Below are positions 6,657-13,917 of a DNA stretch of 64,000 nt, in pieces. The position numbers and the translations under genes were made by a program. Below the pieces are notes generated by a model. That model had not been told where the DNA came from, did not search any database, and worked only from the letters and a program-made list of their open reading frames with translations. This DNA comes from Phytobacter ursingii (GTDB lineage Bacteria > Pseudomonadota > Gammaproteobacteria > Enterobacterales > Enterobacteriaceae). How positions within the stretch are numbered: the first letter of the stretch is position 1; every line of letters begins with the position of its first letter. The DNA lies in assembly GCA_901456055.1 (NCBI GenBank), contig CABDWT010000001.1, positions 456,836 through 520,835 of the forward strand, in the 5' to 3' direction.

Positions 6657-7502
6657 ATGCAACTACACGAAAAAATCACGCAGCTTGAAAAAAAGCTTGA
6701 GGAACTAAATTCCCCGCCTTTGGATATTCCACATAGTTCAGTGGAATTTGCCACTGCTCAATGTGATAAACATGGCGAATTTGAGCAGAGAAGCAGGATT
6801 TCTACCGGGCCAATTAAGATCCCCATGAAGCCAAGCGAATGTCCTGAATGTATGCGACAAGAACTTGCGCTGCTTAACCGCGAGCTTGAACAGCAAAATC
6901 GAGAGGCCAGAAAGCGCAATATTGAGCGCCTCATGCTTGACCTGCAGATTCCTGAGCGTTTCGCAGAGTGCACCTTGGATAACTACGAGCCTGGGAATGA
7001 GGATTCGAAGCGCGCGCTGCGAGTCTGTCAGGCTTATGCCAATAAATGGCCTGAACGTTTAAAGCGTGGTGGCGGTCTTGTGATGTGCGGCAAGCCTGGT
7101 ACCGGTAAAAATCATCTCGCATTAGCTATTGCAAAGCGGGTTATTGAAGAACACCAAAGCACTGTCACTTTCACCACGGCTTTAAAAATCGCCAGGGATT
7201 TTAAATCAACCTGGTCGAAGACGGCGACGCGCACCGAAGATGAAGTTATCAGGCAGTTTACACGCCCTGATTTGCTGATCATCGATGAGGTTGGCGTACA
7301 GTTTGGCAGTGAGGCAGAAAAGCTCATCATGTTCGAAATTATCAATACCCGATACGAGAGCATGAAGCCGACCATCCTAATCAGTAATCAAACCAAAGAA
7401 GAACTGGCTGCATTCATCGGCGAGCGAGTGATTGATCGCATGAACGATGGTGGCGGCTGCACGCTGTCATTCACATGGGAGAGTTACCGGGAGAGAAAAT
7501 GA
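6657..7502 (+). CDS. DnaC-like helicase loader (P analogue)
   Basis: 281 aa from ATG 6657; GAGGTGA sits before it, whereas the GTG at 6651 has no site. Residues ~3-20 are a coiled coil, then a CxxC pair (~63-66). An AAA+ domain follows with Walker A 'GKPGTGKNH', carrying the N after GK that also marks E. coli DnaC, and Walker B 'DLLIIDEVG'. It would load host DnaB at the phage origin. Coupled to the next gene by ATGA. Confidence 0.88.
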   Translation: MQLHEKITQLEKKLEELNSPPLDIPHSSVEFATAQCDKHGEFEQRSRISTGPIKIPMKPSECPECMRQELALLNRELEQQNREARKRNIERLMLDLQIPERFAECTLDNYEPGNEDSKRALRVCQAYANKWPERLKRGGGLVMCGKPGTGKNHLALAIAKRVIEEHQSTVTFTTALKIARDFKSTWSKTATRTEDEVIRQFTRPDLLIIDEVGVQFGSEAEKLIMFEIINTRYESMKPTILISNQTKEELAAFIGERVIDRMNDGGGCTLSFTWESYRERK

Positions 7503-8089
7503 TGGACGCACTTAAGCAACGAATCATCAACTGCATCAAAGAAAACCAGCCAGTAACCACAGACACCATCCATCAGCAACTCAACGTATCCAGAAACTCC
7601 ATTCGCAACGAGCTGCAGAAGCTCAGGGATGCCGGCTTTGTGTACACCAAAATCTCAATTGGTCATTTCACTGGCGAGTCCGCTTACCTTGAATGGCTGG
7701 AGACTGTCGGGCGGAAGTATCTGTCAGAGCGTGGCGCAGCAGGTAACAAACTCAGTCATGCATCGCGTACCAGGCATGGAACTGTCAGGCGGCACATCGC
7801 CAATGTGTGCAGGAAATATGGCCCGCTGAACGGTAAGCAGATAGCCGAAAAGCTGGATGTTCCCTATTCGCGCATTGGCAGCCAGATATGCGAAATGGTC
7901 AGCCGAGGGATGTTAATCAAACTCGGACGTTCCGGGAGTTACATGTACACCGCGCCGGATGACGAAGAGGGAAGTTCCGATGACGCGGAAGTGCCAGAGG
8001 TGCCAACTTTCGAACCTGACATTTTTACCCGGTGCCGCAACAGCGAAACGATGAAGCGGATACTGATGTTTTATGGTCGGGCCATTTAA
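7499..8089 (+). CDS. Winged-helix DNA-binding phage protein
   Basis: 196 aa from ATG 7499, overlapping the loader stop. Two helix-turn-helix-like units are visible: 'TIHQQLNVSRNSIRNELQKLRDAG' near the N-terminus and 'QIAEKLDVPYSRIGSQICEMVSRG' in the middle. The tail is acidic. Found with DnaC-like loaders in other phages; a role in replication or control is plausible but not shown. Confidence 0.6.
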   Translation: MMDALKQRIINCIKENQPVTTDTIHQQLNVSRNSIRNELQKLRDAGFVYTKISIGHFTGESAYLEWLETVGRKYLSERGAAGNKLSHASRTRHGTVRRHIANVCRKYGPLNGKQIAEKLDVPYSRIGSQICEMVSRGMLIKLGRSGSYMYTAPDDEEGSSDDAEVPEVPTFEPDIFTRCRNSETMKRILMFYGRAI

Positions 8090-8108
8090 TTACGAGAGGG
8101 TAGAGAGT

Positions 8109-8714
8109 ATGAAAGAACGCGGAATGATTTTTAACGCTGAGATGGTACGCGCCATTCTCGACGGACGGAAGACACAGACGCGGCGCTTAGTAAAAGTTGA
8201 TTTTGATATATCTGAAACGGCCACAACGCTTGATTGGTCTAATGCGCTTGCCAGCAACCATGAAAATGTGACCGATGAAGATATTAAACAAAAAGCAGAT
8301 TCTCTTAATGGAGTGATTCATCCAGTTATCAACGCCAGCGGACATATGGTCGCAATTATGTGTCCGTACGGCAAAGTCGGCGATCGCATCTGGGTGCGCG
8401 AGACTTTTGGTGATTGCGGTGAGCGACTTGTCTATCGCGCTGACATTGATGACGGTGCGAACTGCAAAGTAAAGCGTTGGACACCATCAATTCACATGCC
8501 GCGCGAAGCCAGCCGCATCACGCTGGAGATTACTGGTGTGCGGGTGGAGCGACTGAACTATATCACTGAGGAAGATGCGCGATCAGAGGGAACGACGCCA
8601 GAACCATATGCATATGCACCTGGTTACGAGGCATACACGCGCGAATATCGGCTTGGTTACCGAAAATTATGGGAATCCATCTACGGCGAAGAAAACTGGA
8701 ACGCCAACCCCTAG
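8109..8714 (+). CDS. ASCH-type phage protein, cut short by an amber codon
   Basis: 201 aa from ATG 8109. It has the family pattern: 'MIFNAEMVRAILDGRKTQTRR' N-terminus, 'PYGKVGDRIWVRETF', 'PSIHMPREASRITLEIT'. ASCH domains are proposed RNA-binding folds. The frame ends in TAG at 8712 right after 'NWNANP', but continues in phase as VWVIEFKRVEGDKS to a TGA at 8757-8759 that overlaps the next ATG. A single TGG-to-TAG change would explain it. The last strand of the fold is probably lost. Confidence 0.7.
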   Translation: MKERGMIFNAEMVRAILDGRKTQTRRLVKVDFDISETATTLDWSNALASNHENVTDEDIKQKADSLNGVIHPVINASGHMVAIMCPYGKVGDRIWVRETFGDCGERLVYRADIDDGANCKVKRWTPSIHMPREASRITLEITGVRVERLNYITEEDARSEGTTPEPYAYAPGYEAYTREYRLGYRKLWESIYGEENWNANP

Positions 8715-8755
8715 GTGTGGGTCATTGAGTTTAAGCGCGTTGAAGGAGATAAATC

Positions 8756-9067
8756 ATGAGCTATGACATTTACGATTTAAACAACATCTTGAATGAGATG
8801 CGCACTTACAACCCTAAAGCTGATGAGCATGACGGAAAGCATATTATTCCTGGTTGGGCTGACCGGATTGAGAAAGCGCTCAGTAATCAAAAGCCAGTAG
8901 GATTTATTCCAGATAATGCACTAAAAGACCTGAAAAATGGTTTCGCGGCGTCTGTTTCGCCAAAAAAACATGATGAATACCACCCTTTGTACGCCAACCC
9001 CTCGCCATCAATCCCTGCTGTTTGGAGGCAAATGCGCAAAGTAATACTTTACGGAGATAAATCATGA
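8756..9067 (+). CDS. Phage protein of unknown function (103 aa)
   Basis: AAGGAG lies upstream of the ATG. Contains 'KPVGFIPDNALKDLKNG', a fragment common in modular nin-region proteins of enterobacterial phages whose middle segments shuffle. Coupled to both neighbours by ATGA overlaps. No activity inferred. Confidence 0.55.
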   Translation: MSYDIYDLNNILNEMRTYNPKADEHDGKHIIPGWADRIEKALSNQKPVGFIPDNALKDLKNGFAASVSPKKHDEYHPLYANPSPSIPAVWRQMRKVILYGDKS

Positions 9068-9243
9068 GGCTTGCACTCCTTTCAACATTTATATCTTCTT
9101 TTTCAGCAAGCCAATGGGCATTCAATCAACTTCTCTATACTCCCGCTCCTTTATATCCAATTAGCACTGGAAAGACCGGAATAGCAGCAGAGCGCCGGGC
9201 AGCAAAGAAGCGTCGCAACGTTAAACGGAGGAATCAATCGTGA
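9064..9243 (+). CDS. Small basic phage protein (59 aa)
   Basis: Open frame overlapping its predecessor as ATGA, with GGAG upstream. The C-terminus is strongly basic ('AAERRAAKKRRNVKRRNQS') and resembles tails of small nin-region proteins. Function unknown. Confidence 0.5.
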   Translation: MRLALLSTFISSFSASQWAFNQLLYTPAPLYPISTGKTGIAAERRAAKKRRNVKRRNQS

Positions 9244-9416
9244 AAGTGAAATTTAACTATCTGGATGAAACGAGCGAAACGATAGACAACGTTTATGACC
9301 TAATCGACCACGGTGATAACGAAGTTAGTTATTTTCTCGGTGCAGGCTTTACCCGCTATCACGCTATGAATATTGAAAGCGTAGAAAAAATAGACGAGGT
9401 GCAATGTGAAAGTTAA
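9240..9416 (+). CDS. Small phage protein (58 aa), GTG start
   Basis: GTG start at 9240 overlaps the preceding TGA, with CGGAGG about 8 nt upstream. Acidic product ('DETSETIDNVYDLIDHGDNEV'). It fills the space between neighbours with short overlaps, the main argument that it is real. Confidence 0.5.
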   Translation: MKVKFNYLDETSETIDNVYDLIDHGDNEVSYFLGAGFTRYHAMNIESVEKIDEVQCES

Positions 9417-9795
9417 AACAGCAGAGCTGAGCAGCTGGGCGCTGGATTGGGCGGTTGCTACAGCTACCGGGCTAACCGTAATTTTATCTGTCGGTGAGGT
9501 ATGGAAGCATTTCACGGAGGATGAACTTCACGAAGGAGAGGAAAGCGGTCTGTATTCATATCGACCATCAATCGATTGGGTCCAGTGCGGTCATTTAATT
9601 GAACAATTTAATTTGAATGTTTCATCACCTTTCTTCGGATGTGAGGCATGGGCCAATGTTCAAACCGGTTCATTCGCCGGGTCAAAGTCGTGGAAAGGTC
9701 GCACATGTCAGGAAGCCATCTGTCGCGCTGTAGTCGCCTCTAAGCTGGGTGATGAGGTAGACATTCCTGACGAGCTGATGGAGAGACAGCAATGA
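9406..9795 (+). CDS. NinX/DUF2591-type phage protein
   Basis: 129 aa from a GTG at 9406, GAGG upstream. The 'LSSWALDWAVATATG' start, 'YRPSIDWVQCGHLIE', and the C-terminal 'GRTCQEAICRAVVASKLGDEVDIPDEL' are the hallmark of DUF2591, the family that includes phage NinX. Biochemical role unknown. It overlaps the small genes on both sides. Confidence 0.75.
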   Translation: MKVKTAELSSWALDWAVATATGLTVILSVGEVWKHFTEDELHEGEESGLYSYRPSIDWVQCGHLIEQFNLNVSSPFFGCEAWANVQTGSFAGSKSWKGRTCQEAICRAVVASKLGDEVDIPDELMERQQ

Positions 9796-9971
9796 AATAT
9801 CTCAAACCCGGCGAAATTCGTTGCTGGTCCTGTCACCAGTGGATGTCGAACAACGAATTCCAGAACGCGGACGGTTATTGCGTTCACTGTGATGCGCCAA
9901 TCGACGACCAGGATGAACCGTATATCAACGTGCAAGATATGGGCAATGACGAACTGATGGGGGATGCGTGA
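9792..9971 (+). CDS. Zinc-ribbon-like small phage protein (59 aa)
   Basis: Starts at an ATG overlapping the upstream stop. Two CxxC pairs, C11/C14 and C30/C33, spaced like a small zinc ribbon, then an acidic tail. Probably a nucleic-acid or protein-binding accessory factor; no closer assignment. Confidence 0.6.
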   Translation: MKYLKPGEIRCWSCHQWMSNNEFQNADGYCVHCDAPIDDQDEPYINVQDMGNDELMGDA

Positions 9972-10150
9972 TGAGCGAAAAAAGTCAGTTCAGGAATGAA
10001 ATGGCGAAAATAATCGTGCGCAACTATTCAATGAAGCCAGAAGCGCAAAGTGTCGTGGAAAAATGGGCTGACTGGGAATGGTTGTTCGATATGGGATACC
10101 GCAAGGAAAGCGCCGGGCAGGCTTATCAGGAATGGCTGGATAATCAATAA
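9971..10150 (+). CDS. Small phage protein (59 aa)
   Basis: ATG 9971 overlaps the previous TGA by one base. Trp-rich C-terminal half ('KWADWEWLFDMGYRKESAGQA'). Not recognised. Confidence 0.5.
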   Translation: MSEKSQFRNEMAKIIVRNYSMKPEAQSVVEKWADWEWLFDMGYRKESAGQAYQEWLDNQ

Positions 10151-10180
10151 CCGTCAGCCTACGCTGGCACTGGAGGGGAT

Positions 10181-10447
10181 ATGGAAGAGAGCAGAAAGCA
10201 GTTTTTGGAAACATTTGAAGAAATCACTGGTTGGGAAGCACAAGATTATCCTAATCAGGATGCCGCAAATCTTTATTGGCAATTTTGGCAGGCAAGCAGA
10301 CAGGCCATTGAGATTGAATTGCAAAAACCGAAGCAAGGTACATTGCCCGGTGATTATCATATTGGTTATGACTCTGGCGCAGAATCTCAATATGAAAGCG
10401 ATGTAGAAGTCATCCGCGCCGCTGGCCTCCGCATTAAAGGTGAATGA
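10181..10447 (+). CDS. Phage protein of unknown function (88 aa)
   Basis: GGAGG precedes the ATG by 7 nt. The N-terminal half is aromatic and helical ('NLYWQFWQASRQAIEIEL'), a pattern seen in small nin-region genes. The next start follows directly. Confidence 0.55.
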   Translation: MEESRKQFLETFEEITGWEAQDYPNQDAANLYWQFWQASRQAIEIELQKPKQGTLPGDYHIGYDSGAESQYESDVEVIRAAGLRIKGE

Positions 10448-10448
10448 G

Positions 10449-10655
10449 ATGAGTACACTTAACGAAATATTCAACTCAGACATGAAAGAGTGGGGAGTCA
10501 GGCATCGTAAGTACTGGTCATCATCAAGCCTGAGTATGCATGAAAAAAGACTGAACCAGCCAAAGCAAAAGAAAAGCCCAAGAGACCGAGTTTTAAAAAA
10601 GCTCATGAATTTGATCATTAAAAAGGCGATCATGGACATAACAGCAACCAACTAA
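10449..10655 (+). CDS. Small basic phage protein (68 aa)
   Basis: ATG 10449 chosen over an upstream in-frame GTG. Lys-rich C-terminus followed at once by a strong terminator hairpin. Unknown function. Confidence 0.45.
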   Translation: MSTLNEIFNSDMKEWGVRHRKYWSSSSLSMHEKRLNQPKQKKSPRDRVLKKLMNLIIKKAIMDITATN

Positions 10656-10657
10656 CC

Positions 10658-10684
10658 AGACCTGCTAACCAGCAGGTCTTTTTG
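10658..10684 (+). terminator. Intrinsic terminator within the pR operon
   Basis: Perfect 9-bp stem AGACCTGCT / AGCAGGTCT with an AACC loop, followed by five T. It would stop unmodified polymerase here, so the genes beyond depend on N antitermination. Confidence 0.85.
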
Positions 10685-10699
10685 TATGAGGGTAGAGAG

Positions 10700-10939
10700 A
10701 TGAGTAATCCAATTAGCGTGATTCGTTCACCAATCACCAACCGTATCTATGCGGGTCGTAGCAGAGCTGTTAAAGGCGTGGCTCCAGGAACACGTCAGTT
10801 TGTCGGCGATAAGTTTGATGTGACTGACGAAGTGCTTTTCGCAGTGGCTGAGTATCTTGCTAAAACTGATGACATTAAAGTTTTTACCACGCATGACGGT
10901 AAGAAAATTCACCTCAGGGCGGACATCAAGGAGAAATAA
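10700..10939 (+). CDS. Phage protein of unknown function (79 aa)
   Basis: ATG 10700 with GGTAGAGAG upstream. The 'PITNRIYAGRSRAV' and 'FDVTDEVLFAVAEYL' segments are characteristic of a small family widespread in lambdoid phages, without a known function. Confidence 0.6.
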   Translation: MSNPISVIRSPITNRIYAGRSRAVKGVAPGTRQFVGDKFDVTDEVLFAVAEYLAKTDDIKVFTTHDGKKIHLRADIKEK

Positions 10940-11389
10940 TTGCAATTCGACCTGGTTAAACACCCAGGCGGCGTATTTTCTCCAGCACATGACAGCGACC
11001 TCGAGCGACTCCAGCGATTCAAAAACGGCGAGATATACACCGCCGAAATCAAGTTAACCCGCAATCCTCATTTCCATCGCAAGGTGATGGCCTTTTTCGG
11101 CTTCTGCTTCGAATTTTGGAACGCAGAAAATGCCGGACTTGGTAATGCCGATGCGCGAACTCAATTCAACCGCTTCCGCAAAGACCTGACGATTCTCGCC
11201 GGGTACTACGACACGGTTGTGAATATCCGCGGTGAGGTGCGGGCTGAGGCGAAGAGTATTGCCTACGCCAACATGGAGCAAAGTGAGTTTGAGGAGCTGT
11301 ACAGCGCGCTGATAAACGCCGCCATCAAGCACGTATTCGCCGGTACGGAGGACAAAAACATTCTCAACCGGCTTCAATCATTTTTCTGA
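10940..11389 (+). CDS. DUF1367 phage protein
   Basis: 149 aa with a TTG start at 10940 supported by AGGAG 7 nt upstream. The start 'DLVKHPGGVFSPAHDSDLE', 'GEIYTAEIKLTRNPHFHRKVMAFF' and the Tyr/Phe-rich middle match DUF1367, a nin-region protein often found in place of NinB-like genes. A recombination-accessory role is possible but not shown. Confidence 0.75.
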   Translation: MQFDLVKHPGGVFSPAHDSDLERLQRFKNGEIYTAEIKLTRNPHFHRKVMAFFGFCFEFWNAENAGLGNADARTQFNRFRKDLTILAGYYDTVVNIRGEVRAEAKSIAYANMEQSEFEELYSALINAAIKHVFAGTEDKNILNRLQSFF

Positions 11390-11413
11390 GGGCAATGAGA
11401 AGAGGGGGATTCA

Positions 11414-12493
11414 GTGAGTAAGCCTTTTGCCTGGTATAACGAGATTGATCCATATGCAGCTCAGTGGCTGCGAAATTTAATCGCCGGCGGTCATATTGCG
11501 CCAGGTGAAGTTGACGAACGGAGCATTGAAGATGTCACACCAAACGACTTGCGAGGATTTACACAGTGTCACTTTTTTGCCGGAATCGGCGTGTGGTCTC
11601 ACTCATTGCGACTCGCAGGCTGGCCTGACGACAAACCAGTCTGGACAGGAAGCTGTCCGTGCCAACCTTTCAGCGCGGCAGGCAAAGGAAATGGGTTTGA
11701 TGACGAGCGGCACCTATGGCCTGCATTCCAGTGGCTTATCAGCGAGTGCAGACCTAAGCATGTCTTTGGCGAACAGGTTGCAGCAGGTAACGCAAACCCA
11801 TGGTTCGACCTTGTTCAATCAGACCTGGAAGGAATGGACTACGCCTTCGGGCTTGTGCCGTTTACGTCAGCGAGCATCGGTGCGCCGCACATCAGAGAGC
11901 GGGCCTACTGGGTGGCCCACGCCAATGGCAAACACCAATCCACAGCCAGAGACGAAACGCGGGTTACAACACGTAGCTGGGGCGGCGAGGTTGACGGGTT
12001 GGCAGACGCCAGTAGCGAACGATTCAACAGGATCAACTCATTGTTACAGCGGGAGGGGTCAGGACGGAGCCCCGAAAATTTGCCTGGAATTACCCGGTTC
12101 AGTACTGCTAACGGGCTGGGTAACGCCAACATCACGAGACTGGAAGGACACATCGGGCATGACGGCGCAGCGGGACGGGAAAAATCGCGTGGATCAACTT
12201 CCACGACAAGCATACCTTGCAGGCCCCTTGAGGTTAACGGTTTTTGGCGAGATGCGGACTGGCTCTTATGTCGAGATGAGCAATGGCGTCCAGTTGAACC
12301 CGGCACATTCCCGCTGGTTGCAAGGTTTGCCAAAAGCCTGGGACACGGCAAGTCCTCTTTACGAGCACTGGCAGGCCGCAATCGGACAGGAAGACTTAAG
12401 GGTTACGGTAACGCCATAAATGCCCAAGCTGCTGCGCATTTCATCCGTGCATCGATGGAGGCAATTGATTCTGACAAGAGGATGATCGCATGA
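11414..12493 (+). CDS. dcm: C5-cytosine DNA methyltransferase (Dcm family)
   Basis: 359 aa from a GTG with GAGGGGG upstream. Motif I 'FFAGIG' (54-59), motif IV 'PCQPFS' (82-87, catalytic C83), a motif VI variant 'GEQV' (119-122, normally ENV) and motif VIII 'IGAPHIRERAYWV' (155-167). Then comes a low-complexity middle with 'LADA'-like repeats, and a conserved C-terminus 'WRPVEPG' plus 'GRLKGYGNAINAQAA'. No restriction enzyme is adjacent, so it is an orphan methylase, perhaps protecting phage DNA from host restriction. A long second frame overlaps residues ~40-335. Confidence 0.88.
   Translation: MSKPFAWYNEIDPYAAQWLRNLIAGGHIAPGEVDERSIEDVTPNDLRGFTQCHFFAGIGVWSHSLRLAGWPDDKPVWTGSCPCQPFSAAGKGNGFDDERHLWPAFQWLISECRPKHVFGEQVAAGNANPWFDLVQSDLEGMDYAFGLVPFTSASIGAPHIRERAYWVAHANGKHQSTARDETRVTTRSWGGEVDGLADASSERFNRINSLLQREGSGRSPENLPGITRFSTANGLGNANITRLEGHIGHDGAAGREKSRGSTSTTSIPCRPLEVNGFWRDADWLLCRDEQWRPVEPGTFPLVARFAKSLGHGKSSLRALAGRNRTGRLKGYGNAINAQAAAHFIRASMEAIDSDKRMIA
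11532..12419 (+). CDS. Overprinted frame inside the methyltransferase gene ('WPTP' repeat protein)
   Basis: 295 codons open in the +1 frame of the methyltransferase, starting at ATG 11532 with GGAG 8 nt upstream. It reads as a sequence type I recall as a separate phage hypothetical family: 'LSARQAKEMGLMTSGTYG', 'GSTLFNQTWKEWTTPSG', three 'GW.TP.A.D'-like repeats (TGWPTPMAN, TGWQTPVAND, TGWVTPTSRDWK) and 'QLNPAHSRWLQGLPKAWD'. The repeats coincide with the 'LADA' repeats of the methylase frame. Translation is unproven; it may be a conserved shadow frame. Confidence 0.4.
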   Translation: MSHQTTCEDLHSVTFLPESACGLTHCDSQAGLTTNQSGQEAVRANLSARQAKEMGLMTSGTYGLHSSGLSASADLSMSLANRLQQVTQTHGSTLFNQTWKEWTTPSGLCRLRQRASVRRTSESGPTGWPTPMANTNPQPETKRGLQHVAGAARLTGWQTPVANDSTGSTHCYSGRGQDGAPKICLELPGSVLLTGWVTPTSRDWKDTSGMTAQRDGKNRVDQLPRQAYLAGPLRLTVFGEMRTGSYVEMSNGVQLNPAHSRWLQGLPKAWDTASPLYEHWQAAIGQEDLRVTVTP

Positions 12494-12663
12494 GACGACG
12501 AAGTCCTACCGATTTAATCTGTGAGCACCTGATATACCGCGTCACCCACCGCAAGAAATGCAAACCCGAAGTAAAACCATCCGACATTCCATCATTTTCA
12601 TATACCGCGCATCTCGTCCAGGTGAAATGGGACCGCATGCGCGCGAGGAGGAAGCATGACTAG
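12490..12663 (+). CDS. ninE: NinE-family protein
   Basis: 57 aa, ATGA overlap with the methylase stop. 'YRVTHRKKCKPEVKPSDIPSF' and 'YTAHLVQVKWDRMRARR' line up with lambda NinE. Function of NinE is unknown. Shorter than most annotation cut-offs but well supported. Confidence 0.75.
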   Translation: MRRRSPTDLICEHLIYRVTHRKKCKPEVKPSDIPSFSYTAHLVQVKWDRMRARRKHD

Positions 12664-12883
12664 CTTAGACGATGAATACGCAGACCGACTTGCCGACCTT
12701 CTGGAGGACATGGAAGGCGATGGCGTTGATTCAGTAACCATGATGATGAGCTGGTTGGCGGGATATGTAAAAGGCCGGATGGAATCAAGTGAGGCTCAGG
12801 CGTATCTCTTCCAGTTTGAAGATGCCGACATGGTTATTCAAATACAGGAGCCGGAAGAAGCCAATAAATCGAGGCTGCACTGA
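12656..12883 (+). CDS. Acidic phage protein (75 aa)
   Basis: GAGGAGG just upstream of the ATG. Asp/Glu-rich with a short hydrophobic helix 'SVTMMMSWLAGYVKG'. Overlaps neighbours at both ends. Not recognised. Confidence 0.55.
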   Translation: MTSLDDEYADRLADLLEDMEGDGVDSVTMMMSWLAGYVKGRMESSEAQAYLFQFEDADMVIQIQEPEEANKSRLH

Positions 12884-13116
12884 TGAACGATACCGTAAAT
12901 CATCCCAAACATTACACGCAGGGCGGCATTGAATGCATTGATGCTATCCGGGCTGCCACGGTTGGTAAATCAGGCATTGAAGCTGTGTGCGTGGCAAACG
13001 TCATCAAATACCTGTGGCGCTACGAAGAGAAAAACGGAATTGAGGATGTCAGGAAAGGGAAGTGGTATCTGGAGCGCCTGATAAACGAGCTGGAGAATAA
13101 GCATGCTGACTCCTGA
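12883..13116 (+). CDS. DUF3310 protein (T7 gp1.7-like)
   Basis: 77 aa. 'NHPKHYTQGGIECIDAIRAA' and 'NVIKYLWRYEEKNG...VRKGKWYLERL' are the diagnostic ends of DUF3310, which includes phage T7 gp1.7, a nucleotide kinase affecting dideoxythymidine sensitivity. Whether this short form has that activity is unknown. Confidence 0.85.
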   Translation: MNDTVNHPKHYTQGGIECIDAIRAATVGKSGIEAVCVANVIKYLWRYEEKNGIEDVRKGKWYLERLINELENKHADS

Positions 13117-13291
13117 ATCCATCCAACAATACCAGGCAGAAAGCAACCAGCGGGCAGGATATTGCGCCCAATGCGGCACACAGCTTGCGCCTGTTGAATG
13201 TCATGTTTGCGACCAGTGCGCTATTTACCTGTACGCAGACCCCAATAGCGAAATGCGTGAAGAGGATGAGGATGATGGGGACATTACTTAA
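13103..13291 (+). CDS. Zinc-ribbon phage protein (62 aa)
   Basis: Two CxxC pairs ('CAQCGTQ' and 'CHVCDQC') and an acidic tail 'EEDEDDGDIT'. Overlaps both neighbours. Likely a small zinc-binding protein of the nin region. Confidence 0.6.
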   Translation: MLTPESIQQYQAESNQRAGYCAQCGTQLAPVECHVCDQCAIYLYADPNSEMREEDEDDGDIT

Positions 13292-13622
13292 TCATTCAGG
13301 CGAAAAGCTAAAAATTCTGGAAGAGGAAAACTACCAATTAAGGCGAGAAAGAACTCTGCTGAGACAGCAAATAAGCTCACTTAGCCACCGCCTTGACATG
13401 GCGCAGAAAGAGCTATCACTTAGAAACTATGACATATCTTCAATCCCTCCAATACCCATAACCAAACAAGTTGCGGAATGGATAAATGAATATGGCGTTC
13501 CATGGGAAGCTCTATATTGCCCGCATTGCAGAAGCTGGTTCTCTGAGCTTGATAGCTCATTCCCTTACCACATTGATTCATGTGTATGTAAGTGTGAAGA
13601 GAAGGAAAAAGACAATGGCTAA
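13272..13622 (+). CDS. Coiled-coil and CxxC phage protein (116 aa)
   Basis: One of three adjacent in-frame ATGs (13266, 13272, 13275); GAGG just upstream favours the later two. Residues ~10-50 form a leucine-rich coiled coil ('LKILEEENYQLRRER'). The C-terminal half has 'YCPHCRSWF' and 'CVCKCEE', suggesting a zinc site. Confidence 0.55.
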   Translation: MMGTLLNHSGEKLKILEEENYQLRRERTLLRQQISSLSHRLDMAQKELSLRNYDISSIPPIPITKQVAEWINEYGVPWEALYCPHCRSWFSELDSSFPYHIDSCVCKCEEKEKDNG

Positions 13623-13851
13623 ACCAAATTCACCAAACGTCTACTACACACAAGAAGAAATCGACTATATCCAACGAGTGGCTGGCAAAGTCCCGGCAGA
13701 GGTAATTGCTCAAACACTCAACAAATCGCTTAATGGACTTCAAAACTTCGCCTGTAGGCATCGCATCAAATTGCGAGTGCCTTACGCAATCCTGACGAAG
13801 CACTGGCCTGAGATAGCCGCCCGGAGGTTTAAGGGGGTGCTAAATGGCTAG
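13615..13851 (+). CDS. Small HTH-like phage protein (78 aa)
   Basis: ATG 13615 lies inside the end of the upstream gene (ATGGCTAA overlap). 'YYTQEEIDYIQRVAGKVPAEVIAQTLNKSLNGLQNFACR' is an SANT/HTH-like fold of small phage DNA-binding proteins. Directly precedes the ninG locus. Confidence 0.6.
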   Translation: MAKPNSPNVYYTQEEIDYIQRVAGKVPAEVIAQTLNKSLNGLQNFACRHRIKLRVPYAILTKHWPEIAARRFKGVLNG

Positions 13852-13888
13852 CCAGCGACGGCAACCTAAACCGAATGGCAAAATGTGA
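13844..13888 (+). pseudogene. ninG: Detached 5' end of ninG
   Basis: A 14-codon frame (MASQRRQPKPNGKM) begins in the normal ninG position after a GGGGGT site and ends in TGA where the HNH insert begins. The last bases AAAAT (13880-13884) recur at 14453-14457 inside ninG. Joining the two copies restores one frame, ...PNG-KIKNRFCPIC.... Confidence 0.55.
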
Positions 13889-13917
13889 CTGAGAAAATAT
13901 CACTAACGGGGGTCGAA

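Noticed and set aside
11414-12493. Restriction-modification system
   Set aside because: No restriction endonuclease-like gene flanks the methyltransferase; neighbours are ordinary nin-region genes, so it is treated as an orphan methylase.
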